Assembly: GCA_022592445.1 (NCBI GenBank)
Contig: JABYQR010000342.1
Location: 1 to 46,339 of the forward strand
From: Cytidiella melzeri
Lineage: Eukaryota; Basidiomycota; Agaricomycetes; Polyporales; Irpicaceae
Length of the DNA stretch: 46,339 nucleotides
Reading direction: 5' to 3'
Both the position numbers and the translations under genes were made by a program. Under the pieces are notes generated by a model. The model was not told where the DNA came from. It worked only from the letters and a program-made list of their open reading frames with translations, and did no database searches. Positions 1-9,835 of this stretch are shown one piece after another. Every line of letters begins with the position of its first letter. Within the stretch, counting starts at the first letter, position 1.

Positions 1-1532
1 ACATCCTCATCTGCACTGGCAGACAAGAAGGAAAACCGTTGCATCACACAGGAAGTGCTCAAGCGTCTACGCGAGAACGATCTATTTGCCAAACCGGAAA
101 AATGCTTTTTTGAAAAAGATTGCATTAAGTACCTAGTCATGATCATTTCTCACGGACACATCGAGATCGATCCAGCCAAACTCACCGGAGTTACTGAGTG
201 GCCGCGACCTGAAAAGGTTAAGCAAGTCCAAGCCTTCTTAGGCTTCGCCAACTTCTATCGGCGTTTCATCAAGGACTTTGCTAAACATGCAAAACCGCTC
301 ACTATTCTTACAAAGAAGGACCAATCCTGGATCTGGAAAGATGCTCAGGAACAGGCCTTCCAAAGTCTGAAACAGGCTTTTACGTCAGCACCCATTCCCA
401 GGATACCAGATGATGAAAACCCTTTCCGTCTGGAAACAGACGCTATCGACTTCGCTACAGGAGCGGTATTATCACAACTGGATCCAGCTGACAAGCTGTG
501 GCATCCAGTAGCCTTCTACTTTAAATCACTCAACGTCCATGAACGTAACTATTAGATATACGATAAAGAGTTGTTGGCTATTATCCGCGCCCTGGAAGAG
601 TATCATCAACATCTGGAGGGACATCCGATTACCGTAGAAATATGGTCGGATCACCAAAACCTGACATATTCCAGGAATGCCCAGAAGCTGACTCGGAGAC
701 AAGCACAATGGGCATTATACCTCACGCGGTTTGATTTTGTGCTCCGGCACAAACCCGGAAAGACCATGCTTACCGCAGATCCTCTGTCCAGGAGGCCAGA
801 TCATGAAGAGGGGGTAAATTCCGATAACGAGGACAAAATTCTCTTTAAACCCGAGTTTTTTGCCATCTCTGCTATCGAAAACTCTCATGACTCGCCTATC
901 AACGATGATGAAATCCTAAGACGGGTAAAGGAAGCACTCATGAACGACAAAGTTACCAAGGACTATCAGCAGTTACTTAACTCTGGTCCTAGGGAGTTCA
1001 AGAAATCACTAGAGCAATGGAATTTTGAGAACGGATTACTCCTATACCGTGGAAAAGTCTACATCCCCAAAGATGAGAAATTAGATCTGAGACGCCAAAT
1101 CATCCAGATGCATCACGATCTACCTTCTGCTGGACATCCTGGCAGATGGAAAACGTACGAACTGATCTCGAGAAACTACTGGTGGCCAGGTTCAACCACT
1201 GATGTCAAGAAATACGTGACAGGCTGTGAGACATGTCAGCGGATGAAGACTCGTCCGCAACAGCCTTATGGACCACTCATCCCTAATCTGGTTCCAGCCA
1301 AACCATGGGATATCATGACTGTCGACTTGATTACTCAGTTACCGGAGTCTGATGGCTTCAATGCTATCTGCGTAGTCGTAGACCGCCTTACTAAAAGGGT
1401 GCACTTCTTCCCTATTGTAAACGAGTTCTCGGCAAAAGATCTTGCAGCTCTACTCTATGAGAGAGTCTGGACCCTTCACGGGTTACCTTTGCAAATCATT
1501 TCTGACCGAGGTCCACAATTCGCAGCAGATTT
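1..1532 (+). pseudogene. Ty3/gypsy pol, 5' part: RT end, RNase H, integrase start
   Basis: The left edge of the window lies inside the reverse transcriptase (the DILI part of the catalytic block). It is followed by the RT thumb (FLGFANFYRRFIKDFA), the RNase H region (ETDA; SDHQNLTY), the integrase zinc finger (H..H then CETCQRMK near 1210-1250) and the integrase core up to SDRGPQF (about 1500-1520). Reading continues in integrase at 7456, so this is the 5' half of one interrupted gene. It is dead for three visible reasons: a one-base frame change near 31, an in-frame TAG at 553-555 where relatives have a codon for Glu (NY-stop-IYDKELLA), and the copia insertion after 1532. The sequence supports a chromovirus-type gypsy element because the other half ends in a chromodomain. 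Identification is certain at superfamily level; the family name is unknown. Confidence 0.93.
1528..1532. repeat. Target-site duplication GATTT, left copy (copia)
   Basis: GATTT here and at 7456-7460 directly flanks the copia LTRs. Removing the element plus one copy restores the gypsy integrase reading frame (..AAD then LFQEWCKML..), which confirms the boundaries. A 5-bp duplication is normal for Ty1/copia integrases. Confidence 0.93.
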
Positions 1533-1708
1533 TATTAGAAAGGTATGAGCAGTAGTGCACAACACTGAGCCTTAGGTGAAGGTGGTGGTCAGACGAAGAT
1601 GTGGGGATCAAAAGTGGTAGTCATGCATTGATCAGAGTAAGTGTTATATACGGTAACTAAGCGCGCGATCAGTGCGGAGTCTCAATGGAGTCCCAGTATA
1701 TTCGAACA
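1533..1708 (-). repeat. Copia 3' LTR (176 bp)
   Basis: Matches 7280-7455 at 173 of 176 positions by eye. On the element strand it starts TGTTCGAATA and ends TCTAATA, so it is TG..TA rather than the usual TG..CA. The polypurine tract lies at about 1709-1720 on the minus strand. Confidence 0.94.
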
Positions 1709-1715
1709 CTCCCCT

Positions 1716-4341
1716 TCAAGCATGAACATGAAGTAGTTCATTGAAGTGCTTGAGTTTTTCGAGAGGTAGTGCTTTAGTAAGAGTATCAGCTCGTTGATCA
1801 GTAGAAGGTATGTGGTGTACAGTTATGTACCCTTTAGCTACACGATCGCTGATGAAGTTCTTGCGAATGTTAAAGTGTTTAGTACGCTGAGAATGTTGTT
1901 CCTCAGGTGAACGAACAATCGCAATAGTAGATGCACTGTCAGTGTACATCTTGACAGGTTCCATAGTATAGTTCAGTATTTCATCAATGAGGCTCTTCAA
2001 GTAGATTGCCTTAGTAGACGCATGAGCAAGTGCGTACAGTTTGGCTTCAGTGACCGATAGAGTTACTAGTGAACCACGCTTACTTGACCAAGAGATAAGC
2101 GAGTCATTGTATGTGAAAGTGTAGCCCATTATTGGTTTATTGCCGTACGTAGTCATACCATCAGAGTCGGCATAACCTACTAGTGAAGTAGAAGTAGTAT
2201 TGGCTTGGTTTCCTAGGACAAGCCAGTAGTCGCACGTTCCCTTAAGATAAAGGTAACACTGTTTAGCTGCAGCGAAGTGTTCCTTAGCAGGGTCAGATAG
2301 ATAACGTGCAAGTTGACCAGTGCAGTAAGCAACATCTGGTCTAGTACAGTCGGCGACATAGCGTAAGCCACCAACTAGAGACATGTAGTATTTGATATCG
2401 CCAGCGTCCTGACGCGGTTCTGTCGAGGCACAGGGGGCTAAGTTGTGCTTGTGTATCATGGGTGTACGGCGAGAGTGTTCATGGTCAAAGTTATATCGCT
2501 TAAGAAGATTTTGAATATAATCCTTTTGACGAAGTTTGATAGTGCCTGAGGTTTTATCGTAGAATATTTCTATGCCAAGCATCCAGTGGATAGAACCACC
2601 GTTAGTCACTTCGACATGTTGCCTCAGAGCAATCTCAAATTGTTCAGCAACAACAGAAGTGATAGTGCAAAGAGTGATGTCGTCAACATGAACAGCGAGG
2701 AGTAGTATGAGTTTGTTTCCTCGGTAGAGATAGAAGACAGCATTATCATAATCAGAACGCTTTAGTCCAAGTTGGAAGAGTATGTCGCATAGTACTTTAT
2801 ACCAACGACGACCAACTTGTTTAAGGCCGTAGATAGTTTTCCGAAGTTTCAGTACCCAGCCACTAGGCAGGTTAGACAGTAAGTCACCAGGTGGTGGACG
2901 AAGGTATAGATCTTCGTCTTCGTTAATGTTACCGTAGAGATATGCAGACTTTATATCAAGTTGAGTGATCTCGAAGTGTAGTGAAGCCGCAAGAGTAAGT
3001 ATGAAGCGTATAGAACTCATGCGAGCAACTGGTGCAAACAAGTCGTTTGAGTAGTAGTCAATACCGTCGCGTTGGGAGTATCCTTGCGCAACAAGTCTAG
3101 ACTTCAGTTTAGTGACTTTGCCATGTTCATACTTGGTTTTATAAACAAAGCGAGAGCCAGTGATGTTTGCGTTAGCAGGTGGGATACAGTATTCCCAAGT
3201 TCCAAGTTGTTCAAGTGTATCAACCTCAGTCTTCATAGACTTGAGCCAGTCATCCTTGAGAGGATGTCTGAGTACGTCTTGATAAGTAACTGGATCACCA
3301 ACGTCTTCGGCGTAGTAAGCATTAAACTCAGTTAAGTAAAATGCAATATTAGTTTCAGTTTCATTGTAGTCTAAACCTCTAGCTTTGCGAGAAGGCTTAG
3401 CGATTCTAGTAGAACGCCTAGGACCAGTAGGGTCCGGTTCGTCAATGTCCATAGGTTCAACATGAGGATTTTCCTCAAGTTCAAGTTGTTTTTCAATTGT
3501 GGGTTTTTCGATGTTTGGTTCTTTCTCCCCTTCAATTTGTATCGTAGAGTCAACAAATTGCAAGTTTCGTTCAACGCCTACGCGTGTCCCGAAGTAAATG
3601 TAGTGGCCTTTAGAGTGCTCAGCAAAACCTATCCAAACAGCTCGTTTGCCCTTAGGCGCAAGTTTATCGGTACGGTATTCGTCATAGACGATACACGGTT
3701 GACCAAAAGTTTGCAGTCCATCAAGGTTAGCATCAGTGCCATAACGTTTGAAGTAAGGTGTTTTGAACTGAAGTGGAGAGCGAGGAGTACGGTTAAAGAG
3801 ATATACTGCGTGAAGTGCAGCGTACCACCACAATCTATTCGGTAAAGAAGCAGTATGCAGGTTTACACGAATTAAGTTCATTATAGTTTGGTGTGTTTGT
3901 TCAGCAACACCATTTTGTGCAGGAGTATCGTGCACAGTAAGTCGGGGTATTGTACCTTGAGTTTTCAAGTAGTTGGTCATACTTGTACCAGTGAAGACAC
4001 CGTTGTTGTCAGATTGTAGAGTCTTAACGCGAATGTTATACTGCGTCAGTAGTTCAGTAGAGAAGATAACCCATTGAGTAAAAGCATCATCTTTAGTTCT
4101 TAATGGCGCAAGAGTGAGCCATCTAGTTGCGTCATTGACAATAGTCAACCAGTACATATAATGACCAGTAATCGATGCAGTGGGTAGTGGCCCAAAGATA
4201 TCAATATGAAAGTGGTCACCGAAGGAAGTAGCCAACGGCGAAGTACGAGTTTTAGGAACAGGACTGCGATGAATATTGTTCATGATGCAGTCTTCGCACG
4301 GAGTTTCCGTACGGTCAGTTATATGAGTTGTTATAATGAGC
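1716..4341 (-). pseudogene. Copia pol, main part: integrase core, RT, RNase H
   Basis: The long open frame reads, from its N-terminal side: the CEDC half of the integrase zinc finger, the integrase core (DIFGPL; SDNNGVF; NGVAEQ supplies the D,D,E residues), a linker, the copia-type RT (LVAQGYSQRDGIDY; LDIKSAYLYG with the first catalytic Asp; AVHVDDI as the second catalytic box), and the RNase H (GYADSDG; SSKRGSLVTLSVTEAKLYAL). The RT box is HVDD where most copia elements have YVDD, and the integrase box has SDNNGV where SDNGGE is usual. The last codons are close to the 3' LTR, as expected. The frame continues upstream across the palindromic insertion into the piece ending at 5384. It ends in a normal stop at 1716-1718. 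Confidence 0.93.
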
Positions 4342-4344
4342 TTG
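4342..4344. repeat. TTG target duplication, left copy (palindromic element)
   Basis: TTG at 4342-4344 and 4912-4914 flanks the palindromic element. Removing the element and one copy joins the two copia pol frames without a shift, which supports these exact borders. Confidence 0.75.
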
Positions 4345-4911
4345 CACAGCGTAACGGTGGTGTTGTTCCCTCCAGGAATAATGTGGTAAACATGTAGAAA
4401 CAATCAAGTGTATTCTCCGTAGTTTCCATTGCCAATAACATGGAAATAATGAAACCGGTTAACAAAATATTTCCGCCGGAAACTCACCGGAAATCACCTC
4501 AATATTACCACGTGACTTCATCATTGTTTCCTTCCCAAGTGGACAGTGTGCTTCCAGATGGTTTCAGTAGGAAACAATGAGGAATCAGCGACAACGTTTC
4601 CAGATCCTATTGGCTGTGGTTTCTGGCCGAAACAAACCACAGCCAATAGGATCTGGAAACGTTGTCGCTGATTCCTCATTGTTTCCTACTGAAACCATCT
4701 GGAAGCACGCTGTCCACTCGGGAAGGAAACAATGATGAAGTCACGTGGTAATATTGAGGTGATTTCCGGTGAGTTTCCGGCGGAAATATTTTGTTAACCG
4801 GTTTCATTATTTCCATGTTATTGGCAATGGAAACTACGGAGAATACACTTGATTGTTTCTACATGTTTACCACATTATTCCTGGAGGAAACAACACCACC
4901 GTTACGCTGTG
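4345..4911. mobile_element. Near-perfect 567-bp palindrome, CACTA-like non-autonomous DNA transposon
   Basis: Two 278-bp arms (4345-4622 and 4634-4911) are inverted copies that differ at only a few positions. They surround an 11-bp centre. The termini read CACAGCGTAACGG..., compatible with the CACWR ends of the CACTA/EnSpm superfamily, and the duplication is 3 bp as in that group. The arms are packed with short GGAAAC/GTTTCC words, which resembles the subterminal transposase-binding repeats of CACTA elements. There is no coding capacity for a transposase, so it must be mobilised by another element. The superfamily call is an inference from ends, duplication size and subterminal repeats. Confidence 0.85.
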
Positions 4912-4914
4912 TTG

Positions 4915-5384
4915 GACGTCTCAAGTAGTTTTTTAATCTGGAAGTAGCTTATATGACCGAGTTTTTTATGAAGTTCAAGCATTGTTATACCAGATTTATG
5001 CACACTTGCTAAAGATGTCACTCGAGTAGAAGACAACATGTATAAGTCATTTGTTTTCTTAATCACAGCTACACAAGTCAAGTTCAAATTGTATATAGTA
5101 CAAACATTTCGATAGAAAGAGAAACAATAATCAGTGTCCATTTTTGATACGCTGATTAAAGTGAATGGTAGCTGTGAGTTGTAGTAGACATTCTTTAGCA
5201 GTATTTGAGAGGGCGTACCATTTTCCTGCTCCACTTCCAGTACCATGTCGCCGGCGAGTTTCAACAATATTTGTTCTGAGTTGGTGACAGTCAGTAAGAC
5301 AGTAGGTACAGAGTGTACGTTAAAGAGTATATCACGATAAGGAGTGCAGTGAATAGTTGCACCCGTATCAATGACATGAACGGA
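4915..5384 (-). pseudogene. Copia pol, N-terminal part: protease and pre-integrase
   Basis: On the minus strand this reads an aspartic protease active site (VIDTGATIHCTP) followed by the GAG-pre-integrase region with the HKKLGH histidines of the integrase zinc finger. The frame runs straight into the palindromic element, which adds a stop a few codons in. The matching CEDC half of the finger lies on the other side (just below 4345). The protease frame has no start codon of its own next to the DTG site. It is probably joined to gag by splicing (donor GTAAGT at 5456, acceptor at 5385) or expressed by frameshifting. Confidence 0.88.
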
Positions 5385-5456
5385 CTCATCAGATGATGAA
5401 GTCGCGAACAGTGGAAGTGAAGTAGAATAGGGTTAAATGGTAGTAGTAGTACTTAC
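5385..5456 (-). other. Possible intron between copia gag and protease
   Basis: A GTAAGT donor and an ..TGATGAG acceptor bound 72 nt. Removing them joins ..DADIKMH to SVHVIDTGAT in phase. The unspliced frame meets a stop inside the segment. Copia of Drosophila is known to splice its RNA to separate Gag from the full polyprotein, so a functional intron here is plausible but unproven. Confidence 0.45.
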
Positions 5457-5475
5457 GTGCATTTTGATGTCCGCA

Positions 5476-7200
5476 TCAGAGAGAGACGCGACCCATGCGC
5501 TCTGACTGGTGCTGCCACTGCCTTTGGCGTAGTTGAAAAACAGGCACGGAGTGAGGGTGCTCGAGGACCTCATCGTCCGAGTTAGCGGCAGCAGTGGAGT
5601 TGGCCATGAGGCCAGTAGCAGTCGAAGAGCCAGCAGCGGCAGACTCTTTCTTTGCGCGAGAAGCGACGCTGGCACTCTTGCGAGTGATACCCTTTGCCTT
5701 CATGGCAGCTTTGGACTTCTCAGTCCAGGGCTTAGGGCAGATCAGCGTGGTGTGTCCAAGTTCACCGCAGTTGTAGCAGTTTACTTTGGGAACACGAGTG
5801 TCCTTCTCCTTTGTGTAAGGAGCAGCAGCGGTGCACGCAATGGTAGTCGTCTTTGCAGATCGCTCGACGTGCTTGCCCTTAGCGTGAGATGCTGAAGGGG
5901 CGTGCGTAGTGTGCTTGTCACAAGGGACAAGCGAAGTGGAACCTTTAGACTCGGAAGTCTTAAGGGGGTGGGTGAGACGCCAGTTGTTGAAGTCACGGCG
6001 GAGCTCAGCGATGAGAGCATTTGGTTTATAGTTGAATTTCTGTCCGACTGGAGTAGAAGCACAAACACCAGCTTCGTAGTTAGCGCGAGTGGTGTTGTAA
6101 GGAGGGGGTATGATGCCAACAATGGCAGAGTAGAAGATATACGAGGGAATGTCAATCCCTTTCGCAGCGAGTTTGCCGACGAGGTTGAGCGCATCATCGA
6201 GGAGTTTGTCCATCTCGTGAACAGGACGACGAAGATGGAACAGCTGGAAGATTTCATTTGCATCCGAGACAGTAGTCTTCGGATCAAAGCGTTTGCACAA
6301 CTTCTCCATGAGAGTGTGCGGCTGCAACTCATTGAGGTAGTTTGCCATGACAGAGTCGCCAATGTGGCCAGTCATGACGTTGAAGACAGCTCCAGTGACC
6401 TCTCTCGGTACTGTCGAGCCACCTCTGAGTGCATAGAAGTTGAGTATAGTGTTGAGAGCAGTCTCAACGCAGAACTTCCACATCGGCCAGCTCTCAGGGC
6501 CAGTAAGCTTCCCAACGTCGGAGAAAGCTTTGCTGATGTCGCTCATGGACATAGAGAAGTCCCTGTCCTGAGCAGGAGGGAAAGAAAGTAACTCGGACAC
6601 AGAGCGTGCCGAGCGCGAGGAAGTATTCCCAGCATGAGATGGCTCAGGAGAGCCAGAAGGAGAGGGAGAGCCTGGAGGAGACGGAGTGCGGCAAGGTGCC
6701 TTCTTGCCTCGCTGTCTTCGACGTCTCTCGTCGTCATCCATGGGATTGTTGCTGTCGTCACCCTGAGCAGTGGGATGACGAGATTGACGACGTTGATAGT
6801 CATCACGAAGAGTATCGAAAGGGGTACGACGTCAATCAGCTGGGGGTGCAGAGACCCGGCGTGCAGGAGGAGTAGATGATTCCTCCTGTTGAGCAGCAGG
6901 AAGGGGGACAGAGGCCGTTGTTTCCTCGTCAGCAGTTGTCTGGACTGCTGGAGCAGAGGAGGTGGATGCAACAGGCTTGACTTCAGTTGTCCTAGTTGTC
7001 ATGGATGATGAAGTAGGTGTAGTGAGGGGGGAAGAGATAGGAGCTTCAGGAGGAGGGGTAGGAGTGAACTCTGGAGTCTTCCTACTGCGAGTAGTCTTCT
7101 TAGAACGAGGTTGAGGTGCAGTACCTCTGAGGAAGTTCGTTTGGTGACGCTCTCTGGTGGAACGACGAAGTTGAGGTTGATCAGTGTGATCAGAGCTCAT
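5476..7200 (-). pseudogene. Copia gag with in-frame TGA
   Basis: The frame starts with an ATG 80 bp inside the 5' LTR and encodes a basic, Ser/Pro/Thr-rich N-terminus (MSSDHTDQPQLRRSTRERH). It meets a TGA at 6832-6834, then continues in the same frame through MDDDERRRRQRG, a Gag core, and a CCHC zinc knuckle (CYNCGELGHTTLIC) near 5720-5780. The TGA most likely replaced a CGA (Arg) by a C-to-T change. Near 5530 the reading frame must change (a run of T residues) to reach the segment ending ADIKMH, which leads to the protease. The shift could be programmed or a mutation. The role is nucleocapsid formation and RNA packaging. Confidence 0.9.
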
Positions 7201-7266
7201 AAACTGGGAGATAGGAGAGGAGATAGGAGAGAAGAAGTAGAGTTGAGTGAGGAAATGAGCTTAATC

Positions 7267-7279
7267 GGGGCTCATAACC
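7267..7279 (-). promoter_or_regulatory. Copia primer-binding site for initiator-tRNA half
   Basis: Immediately inside the 5' LTR the plus strand reads GGGGCTCATAACC. That is the anticodon stem-loop of a eukaryotic initiator tRNA-Met (anticodon CAU in the middle). The element strand is therefore complementary to the anticodon region, not to the 3' end of the tRNA. Priming by such a cut half-tRNA is known for Drosophila copia and yeast Ty5. Confidence 0.82.
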
Positions 7280-7455
7280 TATTAGAAAGGTATGAGCGGT
7301 AGTGCACAACACTGAGCCTTAGGTGAAGGTGGTGGTCAGACGAAGATGTGGAGATCAAAAGTGGTAGTCATGCATTGATCAGAGTAAGTGTTATATACGG
7401 TAACTAAGCGCGCGATCAGTGCGGAGTCTCAATGGAGTCTCAGTATATTCGAACA
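7280..7455 (-). repeat. Copia 5' LTR (176 bp)
   Basis: Partner of 1533-1708 with three transitions between them. It is followed on the plus side by the second GATTT at 7456-7460. Confidence 0.94.
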
Positions 7456-8316
7456 GATTTATTCCAGGAATGGTGTAAAATGCTAGGGATAGAATCTACG
7501 ATGACTACTGCATATCATCCACAAACTGATGGTCAAATTGAACGGGTTGATCAAACACTCGAACAGTACTTGCGTTGTTACGTTGATCAACTACATGACG
7601 ACTGGGCTAGACTGCTCAGCTCGGCTGAGTTCGCATACAACAATGCAGCGCACGAGGGAACTAAGCACTCGCCTTTCTACCTCGAATACGGCAGACACCC
7701 TAGAGCTGGTCCAACGCTCACTAAGGACCTGAAAAGGTCTGACATGAATGACATCATGTGGAACCGCTTGCAAGCTCAAGAGCATGCTAAGGCGGCGTTA
7801 CAACTTGCGGCTGAACGCATGAAGTGGTACTACGACAAGCACGTCCAGAAGGTCCCCTTCAACGAAGGCGATCAGGTCATGCTAGATCTGAGAGACTACC
7901 AAAAATCTGGACATAAGCTGTCAGCCAAGTACTACGGCCCATTCAAGATTGCTGAACAGCTTTCGCCGGTCACATTCAGACTGGAATGGCCCGAACGTTC
8001 ACCAAGGATACACCCTGTATTCCATGCAAGCAAGTTGGTACTGTATAACGAACCTGAATTCGAAGGCCAAAAGCTGGAGATGCCTCTGCCAGATATCATC
8101 GACGGAGAAGAAGAATACGAAGTCGAGAAGATTCTCAAGTCAAGACGTACAGGTCGTGCCAAAAAGCTTCAGTATTACATACGCTGGAAAGGCTACGGAC
8201 CTAACGACGACACGTGGGAACCTGTAGAAAACATCACGCACGCTCAAGAAGCGATCAAGAAATTCTACGACGATCATCCCCGAGCTATTCGCTCAGCTAC
8301 AATCTACTGTGTATAA
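7456..8316 (+). pseudogene. Ty3/gypsy pol, 3' part: integrase end and chromodomain
   Basis: Resumes the gypsy integrase after the copia insertion (DLFQEWCKMLG..). It carries the HPQTDGQIERV block with the third catalytic residue (Glu), the GPF/Y region (KYYGPFKI) and a C-terminal chromodomain (YEVEKILKSR...YYIRWKGYGPNDDTWEPVENI, about 8118-8240). The stop codon is at 8314-8316. A chromodomain places the element in the chromovirus branch, in which the domain is thought to steer integration to chromatin marks. This half has no visible break; the gene is inactive because of the damage listed for 1-1532. Confidence 0.94.
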
Positions 8317-8553
8317 AGTTATGAACAACACACCAAGGATCATCCACAATCCAATGACGCAACCGAGGAGGGTACGGACTAGACTACCATCAGCCAATGA
8401 GGTGATAACCCCGTCAGGGACGTCAGTAGAAGCCGCTAGAGTCACTCGGAACTGCTTAGGCACCCTCTTGACAATGGTGAAAAAGTGGACTCAATGACCA
8501 AGGTGTTTGTTCAAAACTCTTTGCACGGAGTTCAAAGCAAGAAGGGGGGGTAA
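8317..8553 (+). other. Gypsy 3' untranslated region with polypurine tract
   Basis: A non-coding tail after the pol stop. The run GAAGGGGGGG (8541-8550) just before the LTR start TGTCACAG at 8554 is the expected plus-strand primer. Confidence 0.8.
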
Positions 8554-9279
8554 TGTCACAGATTTTCAATGTTTATACAAGACTTGCCTTACCAGGCAAC
8601 GGTATTATTGGGATATTTAAGCGCTTGTCAAGCGCTTATCCAGCACTTATCCGGCCTCTATTTAGGCGCTTATCCAGCGCTTATCTGGCGCTTATCAGGT
8701 GCTTATTCCGGCGCTTATTCTCAGTGCCTATCAATTGATGCGCTGATGCGCCTCCTGTCTCTGATGCGCTGATGCGCTCCTTTCGTTATCTGTGTATCAC
8801 ATGACAGAACTCTCTGGAACCTTGTGGAACATGCTGGAACTATGATGTCATAGTATAGAACATTCCATTAGATGATGTCATAAGTTCTTAGAACCTTCTG
8901 GAAAAGTCCAGCCTTGTCTTAGAACAAGCTAGAACAAGTCTAGCCTTGGAGCTGGGTCATGGGGTCAGGTCATGGGGACAATTGCTATTGGTTGATTATT
9001 GAAGTGGCACCACTAGGGCATAGGGCATGCTTAGTAAGGTAGATTACTTCGCTTACTCATGTAGGTATTAGGGGTCTTAGGGTAGTACCTGGGGTCCTCC
9101 CCTTCATGTATATATAGAGGCACTCCTGAGGGCATATCCCCTCAGTCTTATCCACTCTGTTGATCAAGGACTACTTCGTACTCCCCAGTACACACTCTCA
9201 CCCACACTCTTACTCTCTATATCTCTATCTCCCCCTCAAGTTAAATACTTATCTGGTGAGTGTAACCTTAACTGTTACA
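8554..9279 (+). repeat. Gypsy 3' LTR (726 bp)
   Basis: Starts TGTCACAG and ends CTGTTACA. It contains a degenerate array of GCGCTTATC-type units (about 8618-8727), a TATA box (TGTATATATAGAGG, 9108-9120) and, just downstream, the small palindrome CTGAGGGCATATCCCCTCAG (9126-9145). The last 25 bases include a strong splice-donor-like GGTGAGTGT. The part up to 9130 has an almost identical inverted copy at 9280-9835, and the part 9126-9279 has a diverged direct copy at 9836-9989. Confidence 0.9.
8618..8727 (+). repeat. Degenerate GCGCTTATC tandem array in LTR U3
   Basis: About ten units of 10-12 bp around GCGCTTAT(C/T)(C/T) follow each other. The inverted LTR copy (about 9690-9775) holds roughly two units fewer, while the sequence on both sides is nearly identical. 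Copy number has therefore changed recently. Confidence 0.85.
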
Positions 9280-9835
9280 CTCAGGAGTGCCTCTATATAT
9301 ACATGAAGGGGAGGACCCCAGGTACTACCCTAAGACCCCTAATACCTACATGAGTAAGCGAAGTAATCTACCTTACTAAGCATGCCCTATGCCCTAGTGG
9401 TGCCACTTCAATAATCAACCAATAGCAATTGTCCCCATGACCTGACCCCATGACCCAGCTCCAAGGCTAGACTTGTTCTAGCTTGTTCTAAGACAAGGCT
9501 GGACTTTTCCAGAAGGTTCTAAGAACTTATGACATCATCTAATGGAATGTTCTATACTATGACATCATAGTTCCAGCATGTTCCACAAGGTTCCAGAGAG
9601 TTCTATCATGTGATACACAGATAACGAAAGGAGCGCATCAGCGCATCAGAGACAGGAGGCGCATCAGCGCATCAATTGATAGGCACTGAGAATAAGCACT
9701 GGAATAAGCACCTGATAAGCGCCTAAATAGACGCCGGATAAGCGCTGGATAAGCGCTTGACAAGCGCTTAAATATTCCCAATAATACCGTTGCCTGGTAA
9801 GGCAAGTCTTGTATAAACATTGAAAATCTGTGACA
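9280..9835 (-). repeat. Inverted copy of the first 0.57 kb of the gypsy LTR
   Basis: Reverse complement of 8554-9130, from CTCAGGAGTG to CTGTGACA. Outside the decamer array I find only one or two base differences. It starts exactly at the end of the preceding LTR and begins with the complement of CTGAG. It ends exactly at an LTR terminus and is followed by CTGAG. Confidence 0.9.

Larger units (their letters stand above)
1533..7455 (-). mobile_element. Complete Ty1/copia LTR retrotransposon inserted in gypsy integrase
   Basis: A 5,923-bp element on the minus strand. It has 176-bp LTRs at both ends, a GATTT duplication outside, a primer-binding site directly inside the 5' (right) LTR and a purine tract (GAAGGGGAG on the minus strand) directly inside the 3' (left) LTR. 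The order gag - protease - integrase - RT - RNase H is the copia order. The two LTRs differ at only three positions (1551/7298, 1605/7352, 1693/7440), all transitions, so the insertion is fairly young. It is nevertheless inactive: an in-frame TGA in gag, a frame change at the gag/protease end, and a palindromic DNA element at 4345-4911. Confidence 0.95.

Noticed and set aside
5902..6591. 229-codon plus-strand frame
   Set aside because: It is antisense to the copia gag and has no domain; a shadow frame.
7267..7279. Stretch identical to the initiator tRNA anticodon arm, as a possible tRNA gene
   Set aside because: No acceptor, D or T arm surrounds it. Its position directly beside the copia LTR explains it as a primer-binding site.
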